The notes below the pieces were generated by a model that worked only from the letters and a program-made list of their open reading frames with translations, had not been told where the DNA came from and ran no database searches. From Branchinecta lynchi (Eukaryota; Arthropoda; Branchiopoda; Anostraca; Branchinectidae): DNA of 64,000 bases. The position numbers and the translations under genes are program-made. Location of the stretch: the NCBI GenBank assembly GCA_023053575.1, contig JAKZAP010000008.1, positions 3,552,715-3,616,714 of the forward strand. The letters are read 5' to 3'. Below, piece after piece: positions 44,334-55,295 of the stretch; positions within the stretch are counted from its first letter, which is position 1; each line of letters begins with the position of its first letter.

Positions 44334-44482
44334 GTGGTGCTGAGGATGTCTATCAGATTTCTTCCGGCCGGACCTCCGCCGGATTCCGTGGATGCGTGTC
44401 TGATCTCACATTATCAAATGATTTCCGGGTGAACTTGACGTCGCAAGCTTCAACGGGTTTAAATATTGAGCGGTGTGAATAG
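44334..44482 (+). CDS. Pikachurin-like (EGFLAM) terminal exon with stop codon
   Basis: The acceptor TTTCTGTTTCAG precedes a 149-nt coding end. The first two bases complete the glycine codon left by the previous exon. It reads GAEDVYQISS, FRGCVSDLTLSNDF and GLNIERCE, then TAG. The GFRGC and final cysteine are the conserved disulfide pair that closes a LamG domain. Ending right after this cysteine matches pikachurin, whose third LamG is the C terminus. The minus-strand open frame 44353-44871 over this exon is a shadow. A polyadenylation signal could not be assigned with confidence. Confidence 0.88.
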
Positions 44483-45222
44483 TGACTGTAACTTTTGTTG
44501 CCTAGAACAGAAGCAAAACTCGACTGTGTCCCGCACTTGGAAAGGTACTGAACGTTTTCGCACTGTACTGATGCATCCTCGCAGGAAGTATCCATCACAA
44601 GTGTATTACTTAGTAACTTCGGCATCAAGGGTGCCATTGGAAGAGGGGGGCTATAGTATTGCCCTAGCTTTATGGACAGGTCCTGAGACCCAAAATTAAA
44701 CACCAGTGACTCACCAACAAGAGCAAGGGAACGACTTGAGTATGGCAACATTTTAAGTGTGGGGGGGGGGAGTAAGGGGCCCGATAAAAAATTATCTGAA
44801 AATAGTACTATGAAGTAGTACGAAAAAGTTGCATGCAGTACTAAGGATGCTACTACATGCTTCGACTTCAAGGCTACAGTGTTACTGCATACTACTATAT
44901 GCTACTATTAGCAAGACTGGATGCTACTATGGCAAGACAGGATACTACTGGATACTACTACATAAGATTGGACCAGTCTGATGCACATTAATGATAGTGT
45001 TCTTTGCTATTACATAGTATTACATGCAACGTTTTCTTACTACTACCATACTACTACGCAGGCTACACATTTTTCATCGGGGGTTATTTCATAGTATTTT
45101 AGATTTATCAAACGGTCCTTACGAGTCCAAGAAGTACACGCCATTGACTTACCACTAATCGACTATGGCAATGGGAACCAAAGTTGCTTCGTTGCATCAT
45201 AATGTCACTTCGCTGTCACTCA
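44483..45222. other. 3' flank of the pikachurin-like gene
   Basis: Probable 3' UTR followed by sequence rich in TACTACTATG/GGATGCTACTA motifs (44850-45060). A G tract lies at about 44761. No second gene is recognised. Confidence 0.4.
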
Positions 45223-45528
45223 GAGCATGTTCCGCCCTTCTAACAAAAGTAACTATTAGCTACTATTTTCGTTCCAATTTCGTAAAAAGCTACTACGCTC
45301 ACCGTTCCAACCTTTTCGAAATAGTAACTAATAGAACTATTTGCTTACCATGCTCGGGAGCGTAGTAAGCGTGGTTACCTCCGCATCTCTGTAATGTGAT
45401 TGGTCGGATGGGCCCGTGGCATTATATTCTGCTGGAAAATAGAAAAATCGTTCCAGCCTTGACAGCAAAAAGCCACAGTTCGTGACGTCGTTCGTTAGTA
45501 ACTACGGTAAATAGGGTGGAACACGCTC
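45223..45528. mobile_element. GAGCGTGTTCC-family MITE, copy 5 (TSD TCA)
   Basis: It begins GAGCATGTTCCGCCCTTC and ends AGGGTGGAACACGCTC, flanked by TCA on both sides (45220-45222 and 45529-45531). Inverted relative to copy 1, with the same GTAACTAATAG-type palindromes. Confidence 0.85.
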
Positions 45529-46341
45529 TCAGTGTTTGCCTAGAGGCCTTTTTCCATGGCAAATGTGTGCCACACATTTTTTTCATTTAAATAAAAGTGT
45601 GTGCCACACATCCAACCCACAAGTTGGAACTCGCGTAATCGCCATTTTTGTTTTTGGCGGTAATTTCAAATGCCTAAAAATACAATCCAGATAAAATCTC
45701 AATAAATAGAACTTTCAGGCTTACTTCCTTACCATTCCGTACTAGAAGGATCCTCAGTGAAGCCAAGTAAGCTAATTTTGTTATTTGGTCTTACATTTAC
45801 CGCCAAACTCAAAGATCGCGCCAAATTGTAGCCACAAAATTGAATCCACTTTGTCATTTTTGTGTCGAATTGGAGCCACAAAACCTTGTTGGTCGCGGAA
45901 ACCGTTGTGGGACACAAACGACCGCAGAAATACTCTTTTGGAGCCTCAAACTCTTTGTGGGATCGCTGAACGCCTTAGGTATCCCCAATGTTGGAGCTGT
46001 AGGGTTCCCAATGTTGGTTTAGGGTACTCTAACGTCTGGGATGTGCTTTACCTTTTTGTCGAAGCAAAATAAGTTGTTCACTTCCTTAAACTTATGGGAT
46101 GCTGCTCCAACGCTGTGGTATTTTAGTCGAACCTTAAAGCACCCCACACACCTTGTAGTTCTTGACACGCGAAAACATACGTCGACAAGAAAATATAAAA
46201 AATTATGTAGCTGTCTGCGAGGAGTTGAACCAGATGTCCCGCATATCGTTTCCAGGGAAGGAGCTCCGGATTGCCCCCCTGCTCCATCCCTGCAAAGTTT
46301 TGAAAATGAGTGTCTCTCATTTCCGTCACCGTCAGTTATAT
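45529..46341. other. Gene-free stretch
   Basis: TGTGTGCCACACA occurs twice around 45567-45610. Near 46205-46230 a minus-strand GGTTCAACTCC resembles a B box without other tRNA structure. Open frames here overlap in several frames and lack domains. Confidence 0.4.
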
Positions 46342-46394
46342 CAGGGACCCATAAATTTCCTGTTAAACTTAACAGGAAATTTATGGGTCCCTGG
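46342..46394. repeat. Solo terminal palindrome of the CCAGGGACCC MITE family
   Basis: CAGGGACCCATAAATTTCCT and its exact inverse are separated by a few bases, giving arms of about 24 bp. TTATAT flanks both sides. The sequence equals the two ends of the element at 16250-16651 brought together with the interior lost. Confidence 0.75.
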
Positions 46395-46593
46395 TTATAT
46401 GACCATCTCTGTCGCCGGTCTGAGAACGTGGCTCGCGTTTAAAATTTAGCAAAAAAAGTAATCCCATTCCAGAAATTGATCCTCGATACAGTTATAATTT
46501 ATCCTGAAAGACTGTGTCACTGGTGAGTCCAGTGAAGCGGTTCAGCCCCCCCCCCCCCCCTCTTCAGTAATAACAAAACTTAACGGGTTTCAG

Positions 46594-46916
46594 GTGCTCA
46601 AGATTTTTGTAATATGAGGGGTTATTTAGAGTCAAATACGGAATCTTCCCGAAGAATCTTAAAGTCGGTGAAGTCTGGTGACTATTCATCAGGTTTCAAC
46701 ATAAAGCTGACGCCTTTTTCCCCCGAAGCGCCCCCTTCGAAGTGGACCTTCGGATCTGCCAGTGGACATGGAATACATGTAGCAGAAATAGGAGTTTCAG
46801 GGAATGACAAAATATTTTACACAGGTCTAGCGTATAGTGTCTCAACCCGGACGTTTGCGTTCAACCTGCTAGAAACAGGGGGATACTTACTGCGCTTAAT
46901 CAATTCGCTGGTTTGA
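46594..46916 (+). CDS. Hypothetical terminal exon, unrecognised
   Basis: After the possible acceptor TAACGGGTTTCAG an open frame runs for about 107 codons to TGA. It includes FNIKLTPFSPEAPPSKWTFG, GHGIHVAEIGVSG and NDKIFYTGLAYSV. Codon usage looks protein-like and there is no low complexity, but I recognise no domain. No upstream partner exon is seen. It could be a terminal exon, a single-exon gene starting at the ATG at 46614, or a remnant of an element. Confidence is low. Confidence 0.25.
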
Positions 46917-46966
46917 TTAACCTGCTCTAGTACGATGTTGCGCATTTCTTCAACCGTCAGTGAAAT

Positions 46967-47357
46967 CAAGAACAAATAATCAGATAGAACCTCTGTCTCT
47001 GGTACCATGCCATACCTAGTACCATACCTAGAGGTATTTCCTGGAGCTTTTTAACCCGTCTTCCGTACTTCCGTCTTCACCGTTGCTCATCACAGAGAAA
47101 GAAAATGCAGGAGGCTTAATCCGTGCGCTGACCCGCTCTTGAGCGCGTCGAAAGAAACAATTAGCTTTGTCTTCTACTTTTCCTCGAGGTGGTTCTGCAG
47201 CGACATAGCTAATTGTAGAGGTAACGAAACGTGATGTGGCGCGAAGCTACTAATCTCTGCTTGCTCACAGTGGAAAAGGTACGGGGAAATACTCGACTCC
47301 GCGTAGTCGTAGTACAGAGATAGGGAGACGGAGGTTCCATCTGATTATTTGTTCTTG
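46967..47357. mobile_element. CAAGAACAAAT-ended MITE, copy 2 (perfect 7-bp TSD)
   Basis: The ends CAAGAACAAATAATCAGATA and ATCTGATTATTTGTTCTTG are inverted. GTGAAAT flanks both sides exactly (46960-46966 and 47358-47364). The interior matches 36252-36576 in reverse. Confidence 0.85.
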
Positions 47358-47514
47358 GTGAAATAGACAGGCGTTCAAGCGTATCGGGCGTCCTGGTTAC
47401 TGTCCCAGAATTAGCGTGAACTGCTGTTTTGATTGTGACTATACGAAATGTCGCTTTCCTTTACCTGTAATATTGACAGACGATCAGACTTGGACAGTCG
47501 AGGACTGCACTGTC

Positions 47515-47830
47515 AGAAGTTTCATAACAGATAACACGAGGATGCGCGGTTTCAACAGATAATGCGTAACAGATAACACTTCGGAGGTTATCTGTTGTGT
47601 TTGGAAACGTTATGCATGAAATGTTATGCATAACAAGATTTGTAAGAGCCAAAAAAACATCTACTGACTTTGTTCCTTATCGTCATGATGTCGGAAAACT
47701 CAGCGAATATTTTTTGACGTTTTTTTTATGCGTAACATTTTGAAACATAACAAATAACATCCGATGTATTATATGTTACGCATTATCTGTTGAAACCGCG
47801 CATCCTCGTGTTATCTGTTATGAAACTTCT
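47515..47830. mobile_element. MITE with AGAAGTTTCATAACAG ends
   Basis: The left arm AGAAGTTTCATAACAGATAA, continuing through GGATGCGCGGTTTCAACAG, is inverted at the right, ending CTGTTATGAAACTTCT. The arms are over 55 bp and very similar. ATGCATAACA and AACAGATAAC motifs fill the interior. The target duplication is uncertain (ACTGT near both ends). Confidence 0.7.
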
Positions 47831-48189
47831 AACTGTGTGTAGTTCCTGCCAGGAAAGTGGGATATTTTAGCTTTATGATGTAAGTGCAGAAGATCCAGCC
47901 GGGAAAACCTGATGTTTGTCCGCACTGTGAGCTTTTCGAAAGGTCGTTAACTGCCTGAAGTTTTCACTGGGCTACTGTAGCACGTGAAGTATGTTATATT
48001 GATGTCGTCACAGAAGTGACCCTTACAGCACGTGCCTAGTCGGTGTTTCAGTCTATCATCAATATGTAGATAATCCCGTTTCTATGTAAATCCGGTGTGC
48101 TTGATATAAATACATCACTGAACACGCATTAAGAAACGAATAATGAATTCAGGCACGTGCATACACAGTCCGGTTTCGCAACCGGATGC
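47831..48189. other. Gene-free stretch
   Basis: No gene, RNA or element could be supported here. Confidence 0.4.
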
Positions 48190-48372
48190 GAAAACACGCC
48201 AGCGATCCTCAGGAAGAAGGAGTAAGCGTGTCCGTACGACTCAAACTCAACGACACAAATCCTGTGTCAATCAATCACCGCGATCTTTCGCAGCAGCTGT
48301 GACACCACTTCTGCCTTTCTTCTGTTAGATACCCGGAGAGGCCGGAGATTATGCATCAGCAAGTCATCAAGA
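48190..48372 (+). repeat. Dispersed ~200-bp repeat, copy 3
   Basis: It shares CTCAGGAAGAAGGAGTAAGC, CACCACTTCTGCCTTTCTTC and GGAGAGGCCGGAG with the copies at 0.9 and 13.5 kb. Confidence 0.75.
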
Positions 48373-48576
48373 GTATTTTGACGCATCACGTGCAGAATTT
48401 CCTCGTGAGGCGTTTCTCGCCGTTCCCCGAAGACGGGGAATGCTCCGATTATGATCACCATCGTTAAAAAAAGGACTCAATTCCAGATTCGGCGGGTATA
48501 CAATTTTGGATTCGCTGGTGAGAAAACAGATGCTAGGGATGGTTAGGAAGAATTTCTGAGATCAGTATTGAGTTTA

Positions 48577-50147
48577 GTTATAATAATAATAATAATAATA
48601 ATATAATATATTGCAAAAAAAAGGCCACAAAGCCTCTACAAAGTTCTTTTGAAACATTTAGGGTCGTACATTTGGGAAAGAAACATTCCATCAATTTCTT
48701 TCTTGAATTGGCTTATTGATGGGGAGTTCGCTGTTTCTTCAGGCAGTTGATTCCAATGGGGTGGCACGCGGTTTTTGAAACTCCACTGACCAATATCTTT
48801 GCAGAACCTCTCTGCGGTGAGTTTGAGGCTATGACCGCGTAAGTTGTTGAAGTTAAAGTTGAGGATGTCGTCAGCTTCGACGTTTTCGTACATACCGTGG
48901 CATAGCTTGTATGTCTCAATGAGGTCTCCCCTGTGGAAACGGTATGCCAGCGTAGGGAGTTTCAGTCTTTCAAGCCTTTGCTGGTATGGGAGATGTCTCA
49001 GTTTAGGCGGGAATTTCGTGAGCCGCCGCTGAACAGTCTCGAGGGCATCAATGTCTCTATTGTAAAAGGGTCTAACTGAGCAGTGCCCATATTCGAGAAT
49101 GGGCCTTACCAGCGAGGTGTACAGTGTGGTAAGCATATGCTCGTTCTGAAACTGAAAAGATCTTCGAAGTAAACCGGCAACTTTGTTAGCCTTGGAAATG
49201 GTCTGTTCATAGTGGCTGTGGAAGCTTACTTGGGAGTCGACTATGATACCCAAATCCCTCTCCTCATCGCTGCTGCTTAGGAAGGTGTCTCCAATTTTGT
49301 AAGATGACGGCCATTTAGTTCGTCCTAGGGTCATCAGGTGGCTTTTCGTTGCGTTAATTTCCATCAGCCAGACTTTCATCCATTGATTGATTTTATCTAG
49401 ATCAGCCTGTAGTTGCAGTGAGTCTTCAGGGGATTCGATTACTCGGTATAGCTTCGTGTCATCAGCATACAGCAGAATAGTAGAATCTATTCCGTCTACA
49501 AGGTCATTGATGTACAGATTGAACAATAAAGGGCCTAGAACAGAGCCTTGAGGAACTCCACTGAGGACATCCGCGTCTGTGTTACTGGTGGTACCATCAA
49601 CGACAACTGACTGAGATCTTCCGCAGATGAAGCTTTGTATCCAGGAGAGTAAGCTATTTGGGGTATCCAGTGATCCTAGCCCATACTGTCTAAGTTTGTG
49701 AAGCAGACGCTTGTGCGGGACTTTGTCAAAAGCCTTTTTTAAATCCAAATAAATTAGGTCAATCTGGTAGCCTTTATCTATTTTGGACCTCCAGTCTTCT
49801 ACAGCAGTAAGTAATTGGGATTCAGCACTTCTCTTTTTCAAAAATCCGTACTGCTTTTTCGTGATGATTTTTCTGGCTAGGAGTTGCTCTATTAAGTGGT
49901 TCGCGATGATGGATTCCATTATCTTACAGGGGATGCATGTGAGACTGATAGGTCGGTAGTTTGAAGGGTCGCTGCGCTTTCCTGCTTTGAATATTGGACT
50001 GACAGTTGCTTTCTTCCACAGAGAGGGCAGTTGCCCCAATTCCAGCGACTTTTTGAAGATGGCAGTCAGCGGTTCTGGGATGAAAGAGGGCAGTTGCCCC
50101 AATTCCAGCGACTTTTTGAAGATGGCAGTCAGCGGTTATGGGATGAA
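48577..50147 (-). pseudogene. CR1-type LINE, 5'-truncated reverse transcriptase with open frame
   Basis: The minus-strand frame 50102-48636 (488 aa) is intact. It carries the RT blocks SPIFKAGKRSDPSNYRPISL, QYGFLKKRSAESQL, IYLDLKKAFDKVPHKRLL, GVPQGSVLGPLLFNLYINDL and LLYADDTKLY (residues about 208-218). The CR1/jockey-type C-terminal region follows (RPILEYGHCSVRPFY, LRHLPYQQRL, RGDLIETYKLCHGMY). The endonuclease and ORF1 are missing. The 3' end is a (TTA)n tail at 48612-48577, as in the 7.9-kb copy. At the 5' edge a 63-bp segment is tandemly duplicated (50022-50084 and 50085-50147), adding 21 residues in frame. With no stop codons, the insertion is relatively young. Confidence 0.88.
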
Positions 50148-51819
50148 ACGTTTTGATTAAAATGCATCTGTTTCATTGTGGTCATGATTTTTTTTTTTTT
50201 TTAAATAAAAATTAAGTAAAAATAAAAATATAAAAAGAAATGAAAATAAAGTGGTTTGTGGCTTTTAGAGACTAATTTCAGCACCTGCAACCATTTTTGG
50301 ACAAAAAAAATATCCGATTTGGGGGCATTCCTCGTGTTCTCGTTGTTTTCCAGCCGCGCGGAACGACTCCGTCTGTTTTGGCCGTTCCGCTCGAGTCCGC
50401 AGGGAGCGGCGAGAATACGCCCATAGTGACTCGAATTTCTCATCGTTTTTTCTTGTTGCATTTGAAATCTTATTGGACTGTATGTGCCCGCAGCTTAAAG
50501 GACCCCTCCTTACTTTTCAGCGTTTTCACATACCCAGTGACGGTGTACATGGTATAATAACCTCCGAAATCTACCTCTTTACTAAATCCGTATGAATTAC
50601 GCCTTTCCTTGCTAGTCTAGATTTTGTTATTCAATAACTTTTGTTTAGTCATGGGAGGTAAGCGAAAATGCGGCACCAAATGAATTTTTCTCAGGTTTCT
50701 CAGCAACATTGTCCACGTTGTGCATTTCTTTTAAACTTTTCGGAGAAAAAGCCATTACTTTTGGTGTTGACTAAACTTTAGCCGATTACCTACGGGTGGC
50801 GATTTCAGACGAAAAGTCTACACTTCCCATTTATTAACGGAACTGATTGTCCCTAGAACGGTTTATAAGTGTAAAGGCGTCCGGTGCCTCGCCGTCCGCT
50901 CGGCTCTTTATGTACATATCTCGATACAGATACAAATATATATTTTGAAACATTAATTTAATCGAACTTTCCTATTTCTTTCATGACGTCATTAAAATGT
51001 CACTGGCCGTAGATAATCGGCTAAAGTTTAGTCAATACCTTACTTTTTGCGCAAAGGCCGGCCAAAGTCCACAAGTACTAACAAGAGAATCTCCAATTCC
51101 ATGCGGCAAGTATGAGTAGGCTAATTTTAAAAACAAAATTTCCGGACCAGTTTATCGCAAAAAGCCATTTCTGGTAAGAACACTTAGAGGTGTGCTTTAA
51201 AGGATACGTTTTTGACTAAACGGTATAAATTAAAGGTACGTTTCTTTGGGCACAGGGTAGGCAAACATTTTACGGCGCGGTTTTCATCTAAAAGCCAGCC
51301 ATTAGTAAAAGTCAACTATTGGTCGATCAAATTAGTTCCTCAAGGACTCTTCGGGACGTCCTGTTGCAAAATTATAAGCAGCTGCCTAGGTAACCAGCCT
51401 CGGAAGGGAACACAAATGATTTTTTTTTTTTTTTAATTATCACAAAGGGAGCCTCAACTTTTTTAACTGTGTCTTGGCTCTGAGTAGGCGTTCTTAAGAT
51501 TTTATATTGCTGCTTAGCCCGAGAGTTCGCGATACGAAATGGATGATGATGGAAACTTATTTCCGCACGGGAAATAAGAAACAGTGCTGCACTATTTATA
51601 GTGCTGCAATATGCTGCAGATAGTGCAGCACGAAGGAAGAGAAAGAGAACTCACACTGAGCTTTCAAACACTGTAAAAAGAAAGCTTGCAGTATTTGCTA
51701 CTGGGACTAATCTTGTCTCTAAAAAGATAAATCTCTAATTCGGATTAATCTTGTCTTAGTAGAGATAAGATTAATCCCGGTAGTAAATCCTGCATTTAAC
51801 TTCAATCCTTACTCGGAGA
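50148..51819. repeat. Gene-free stretch with inverted repeats
   Basis: The arms 50767-50795 and 51007-51035 (TTGACTAAACTTTAGCCGAT and ATCGGCTAAAGTTTAGTCAA) form a 29-bp inverted repeat around a ~210-bp loop, probably an old MITE. A shorter inverted pair (GGGACTAATCTTGTCTCT and AGATAAGATTAATCCC) lies at about 51703-51780. No gene is recognised. Confidence 0.5.
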
Positions 51820-52381
51820 CAGAGGCGTTACTAGCCAAACAAAATTTTGTTGGGGGGGGCGGGGCATTTACCGACTGGCTGGTAATTTTTACCGACTTTT
51901 CCTGCGGAAAAAACGACTGTTTTCAACATTAAAAAGTACATTGTTGTAAAAAATTCAATGATTTTCAGAAAAAAAGACTATTTTGACGAAAATCGACCAA
52001 TTTTCAGAAAAACCGACTGTTTTCATGAAAAAAATCAACTGTTTTGTCCGAAAATCGCGGCGCCGACTCGGTTATTTTTACCGACTGGCCGACAGCATGG
52101 GGGGGGGGGGGTCATTACGCCCCCATGCTGTAACACTTCACGTTGTCCAGGCAACGTAGATCTATTTTCTTTTCATAAGATCTATGTTGCACTTGCCCGG
52201 TCCGAATACTTACGAATCGCTCCGCTATATGATCACTAGGTCCTGCCGAGTCCTGGTTTGGACTTGCGGCTTGGATGGGACCCTGCAAAAGCTAGAATGC
52301 ATCTTATTTAACTCCTTTTGCTTGGGAAAATTTTCGGTCGATATTCTTCACCTTCTGTCAGTGAGTACCCAGTCATGACGC
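51820..52381. mobile_element. CAGAGGCG-family hAT-like element, longer copy
   Basis: It begins CAGAGGCGTTACTAGCCAAA with a G tract and ACCGACTGGCTGGTAATTTT. It ends CCAGTCATGACGCCC. The possible flanks CTCGGAGA (51812-51819) and CTCGGTGG match at six of eight bases. An internal GGTCATTACGCCCCC (about 52111-52125) suggests a second end or a nested copy. The right boundary is uncertain. Confidence 0.5.
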
Positions 52382-52771
52382 CCCTCGGTGGAACTTTTTA
52401 CAGTGAACGCACAAGATAGAAAACACAAACATAGAAAACAGAAAAGGGACTAATCGGGTCTAAAAAGTCTTCTTTCTAGATGTCAGGCGGAAAATGACCA
52501 ATGGCAGAAACGTGTAGGTCTTGGGCAATGGGCCATAACTTCGCGCAAGGGTCAGTGGGCAAAAAGTTTGCAGTTACCCGGGCCAACTACTGAATTAAAG
52601 AATAATACAAAGATCGCATTGGTGGATAAGGGAGTAAATTCTTTAGTCTGTTCATAGCACCAACACCACGAGAAACTTTTACCCGTTTGTCAGTCACATG
52701 CAATTTTCATGAAATTCTGATCGAACACTACTCCCAAAATACCGAATAGATTCTACTCTAGCAAACTAAAA
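52382..52771. other. Gene-free stretch
   Basis: Nothing recognised between the hAT-like element and the next GGATCCC-type element. Confidence 0.4.
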
Positions 52772-54004
52772 CAAGACCAAAGGTTTCGGAGGGATCCCAA
52801 AATTTTAGTATTTGCTCCCTACAATTCGGTCTTCAACAAACTTCTTAACATTTTTACTTTTAAGCTTTATAAACAGGTTAAGGCCAATGGTAATAATCAC
52901 AAAAGACCAAGCTCGTATTTGACAGTGCAAACCGGATACGCCAGCTGAATTTCAACAAGTTCAGATATATTCAGATATCTGTTTTGCGCTGTCAAATATC
53001 CAAATATGGATTCAGCATACGGTTTACCCTATAGCCTACGTCGTATCTCCTTACTTCTGCCCAACTTCCGGTTTCGGCCGGAGTCCGGACAAACTACTTG
53101 TCTGGCAAAAAACTAAAGTGAATTCAAACGAATTCAGCATGTCTCCTTACCCCTACATCCAACCTCTAATCAACTTGAGATTAAACTTTTACTTTTAACA
53201 AATTTTCCGGTTTCAGCCGGATTCCGAGCGATCTATACATCCGGTGAGAAAATATGTGTCATATGCGAATTCAGCATTTCTTCTTACCCGCAAATCGAAC
53301 ATCGTATCAAATTTAAATAAAACTTTTACTTTTAACAAATTCTCCGGTTTTGGCCGGACTCCGGTCGAACTAATTGTCCGGCGAGAAAACAAATCCCATA
53401 TTAGGACTCAGCACATCTCCTTGCCCCTGAATCAAACTTCTAATCAACTTCATATTAAAATTTACTTTTCACAAATTTTCCGGTTTTCGGCGGATTCCGG
53501 GTGAACTATTCGTCCGGCGAGAAAATCCATTTCATATTCGAATTCAGCATGTCTCCTTACTCCTAAATCAACTATCTCAATGGCTTTCAAAAAATACTTT
53601 TTTTGTTCCTTAATTTGAAACCCGTCCCCCACCTCAGCACGTCTCCTTGCCCCTGAATCGAACCTCTAATCAACTTCATATTAAACTTTTACAACTTCAT
53701 ATTAAACTTTTACTTTTCACAAATTTTCCGGTTTTCGCCGGATTCCGGGGGAACTATTTGTATGACGAGAAAATAAATTTCATATTCGAATTTATCATGT
53801 CTCCTTACCCCTAAATCAACTACCTCAATAGCTTTAAAAAAAAATGTCTTGATCTTTATTCGAAAACCCTCCCCCACCCTCAACTTGACCTGTACTTTGA
53901 CCCAAAGTATCCTCCCACCAAGTTTCGTCAAAATATCTCAATCCCTTCGAGAGTTATCGTGCGGACAGGCGGACAACTTTTGCGATGTCCCTCCATCCCA
54001 AAAA
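52772..54004. mobile_element. GGATCCC-ended satellite element, copy G
   Basis: The left end is CAAGACCAAAGGTTTCGGAG then GGATCCCAAAA. About five CCGG-containing units and two versions of the ATCAACTAcCTCAATaGCTTT end module follow. The right end GCGATGTCCCTCCATCCCAAAA has lost part of the palindrome. Near 52919-53005 a fragment of the TTTGACGGTGCAAAACG MITE is embedded. Confidence 0.8.
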
Positions 54005-54099
54005 TAGTACCACACCACAAGGGGTTGAAGCAAATAATGAATTTGTAGCATACTGGAAAACTACCTAAAAAAAATAAGGAACAGATCGAAACCGAATTC

Positions 54100-54680
54100 G
54101 GCAAGTCTAGTAACAGAAACGGGCTAAAGAAAAATCCGGTGAATTACCTTATTCGGTAACGAATCAGAACCAAATGAATCTCACCGAATTTACTTATGAA
54201 TGGACTGACCGAATCACCGAATTCGGGAAAGAATGAGACCAAATAAACAGGTTAAATCACCGAATTTACGAAGGGACAGACCGAATGCGGTGAAATCGAT
54301 GCGGAATGAACAAAAGTTGGATGAATTAGCAAATTCGATAAACAAACGGGAACCAATAAACATGTTGAATCACCCAAACAATTTTATGAGAAGGGCATCA
54401 CGGCTTCGCCGCGATGCCCGTTTTGACCAAATTTTTCGCCTTCGGCGAAAGTTTTACCGAATGCCCAAAACGTACGGGGGGAGGGCGCTGCACCCCCCCC
54501 CCCTCCTCAGGACACCCCTGTGCACGACTGAGGTCTAGTTCTTCAATGGGTTGGTACCTCTACATTTAGCGTTGTGGAGAGGGCGAGAATTTTACCGAAT
54601 GCCCAAAACGTAGGGGGGGGGGGGGTACCATGGGCTGGTACCTCAACATTTAGGGTTGTGGAGAGGAGCCAAAGTTGGAA
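54100..54680. repeat. TTCGGTA-type repeat, C-tract end and ~85-bp tandem duplication
   Basis: The CCGAATTCGG/TTCGGTAA motifs at 54100-54360 recall the 18.9-20.2 kb element. A poly-C tract followed by CTCAGGACACCCCTG (about 54523) looks like another hAT-like end. The block TGGTACCTCTACATTTAG to TACCGAATGCCCAAAACGTA is partly repeated about 85 bp further on. Confidence 0.5.
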
Positions 54681-55137
54681 GAGGAAGTATTTTTATACGA
54701 AGTTTTATATACATTCCAATGTTACCTCTATTTATTTTGCGGATAAGTTGGATTTTGAAGCAGAACACTAGAACAGAACTGATACAAAATACTTTTGTTA
54801 GAATCTGAATTTTGCAAAGGTATGTTCAGATTTTTTTTTCGGTAGGATAGAGCCTGATCCCTGCACTTTTGTCGGGGAAACAAACGATTATTCAGGATTG
54901 TGCCAACCACCCCCACCCCTTAGTTATTTTTGCGTACATCCTTTTCAACAATAGTAAAATCCCAAGCGCCTGTTACATTCCTTCTTCTCCTGGCGATGGA
55001 ATGACTCTAGTAGGAAGTTAACTGCGCGCTGTCAGAACTCCCAAAGGGAAAATAAGAAATGGGTTTCTTTTGCTCCTGGATTTCAGAGGAGTTTCGCAAT
55101 TTATACGATTGGCTTAGGAACAGTCTTGTCAAGGTCT
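54681..55137. other. Gene-free stretch upstream of Vps11
   Basis: No element or gene recognised. Probably distal 5' flank of the Vps11 promoter duplication. Confidence 0.4.
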
Positions 55138-55295
55138 TTCGGTAACCATTGTCGCTAAGTCGCCTCACATATAAACTCAAACTTTTTCCACATTTGTTAG
55201 GACGGTCTTTCTTTCTTGAGGGTGCGCTCGTTGAGCGAGAACCAATCAGTGATAACCTTTAGTCGAGAAATCTAACGGAAAACATTTGCAAGGGG

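Noticed and set aside
44353..44871. 172-codon minus-strand frame
   Set aside because: It lies antisense over the phase-verified terminal LamG exon and its 3' flank and shows no domain.
48577..50147. The CR1 reverse transcriptase frame as a host gene or an active element
   Set aside because: The frame is intact, but the endonuclease and ORF1 are missing and the 5' edge is truncated, so it cannot be autonomous.
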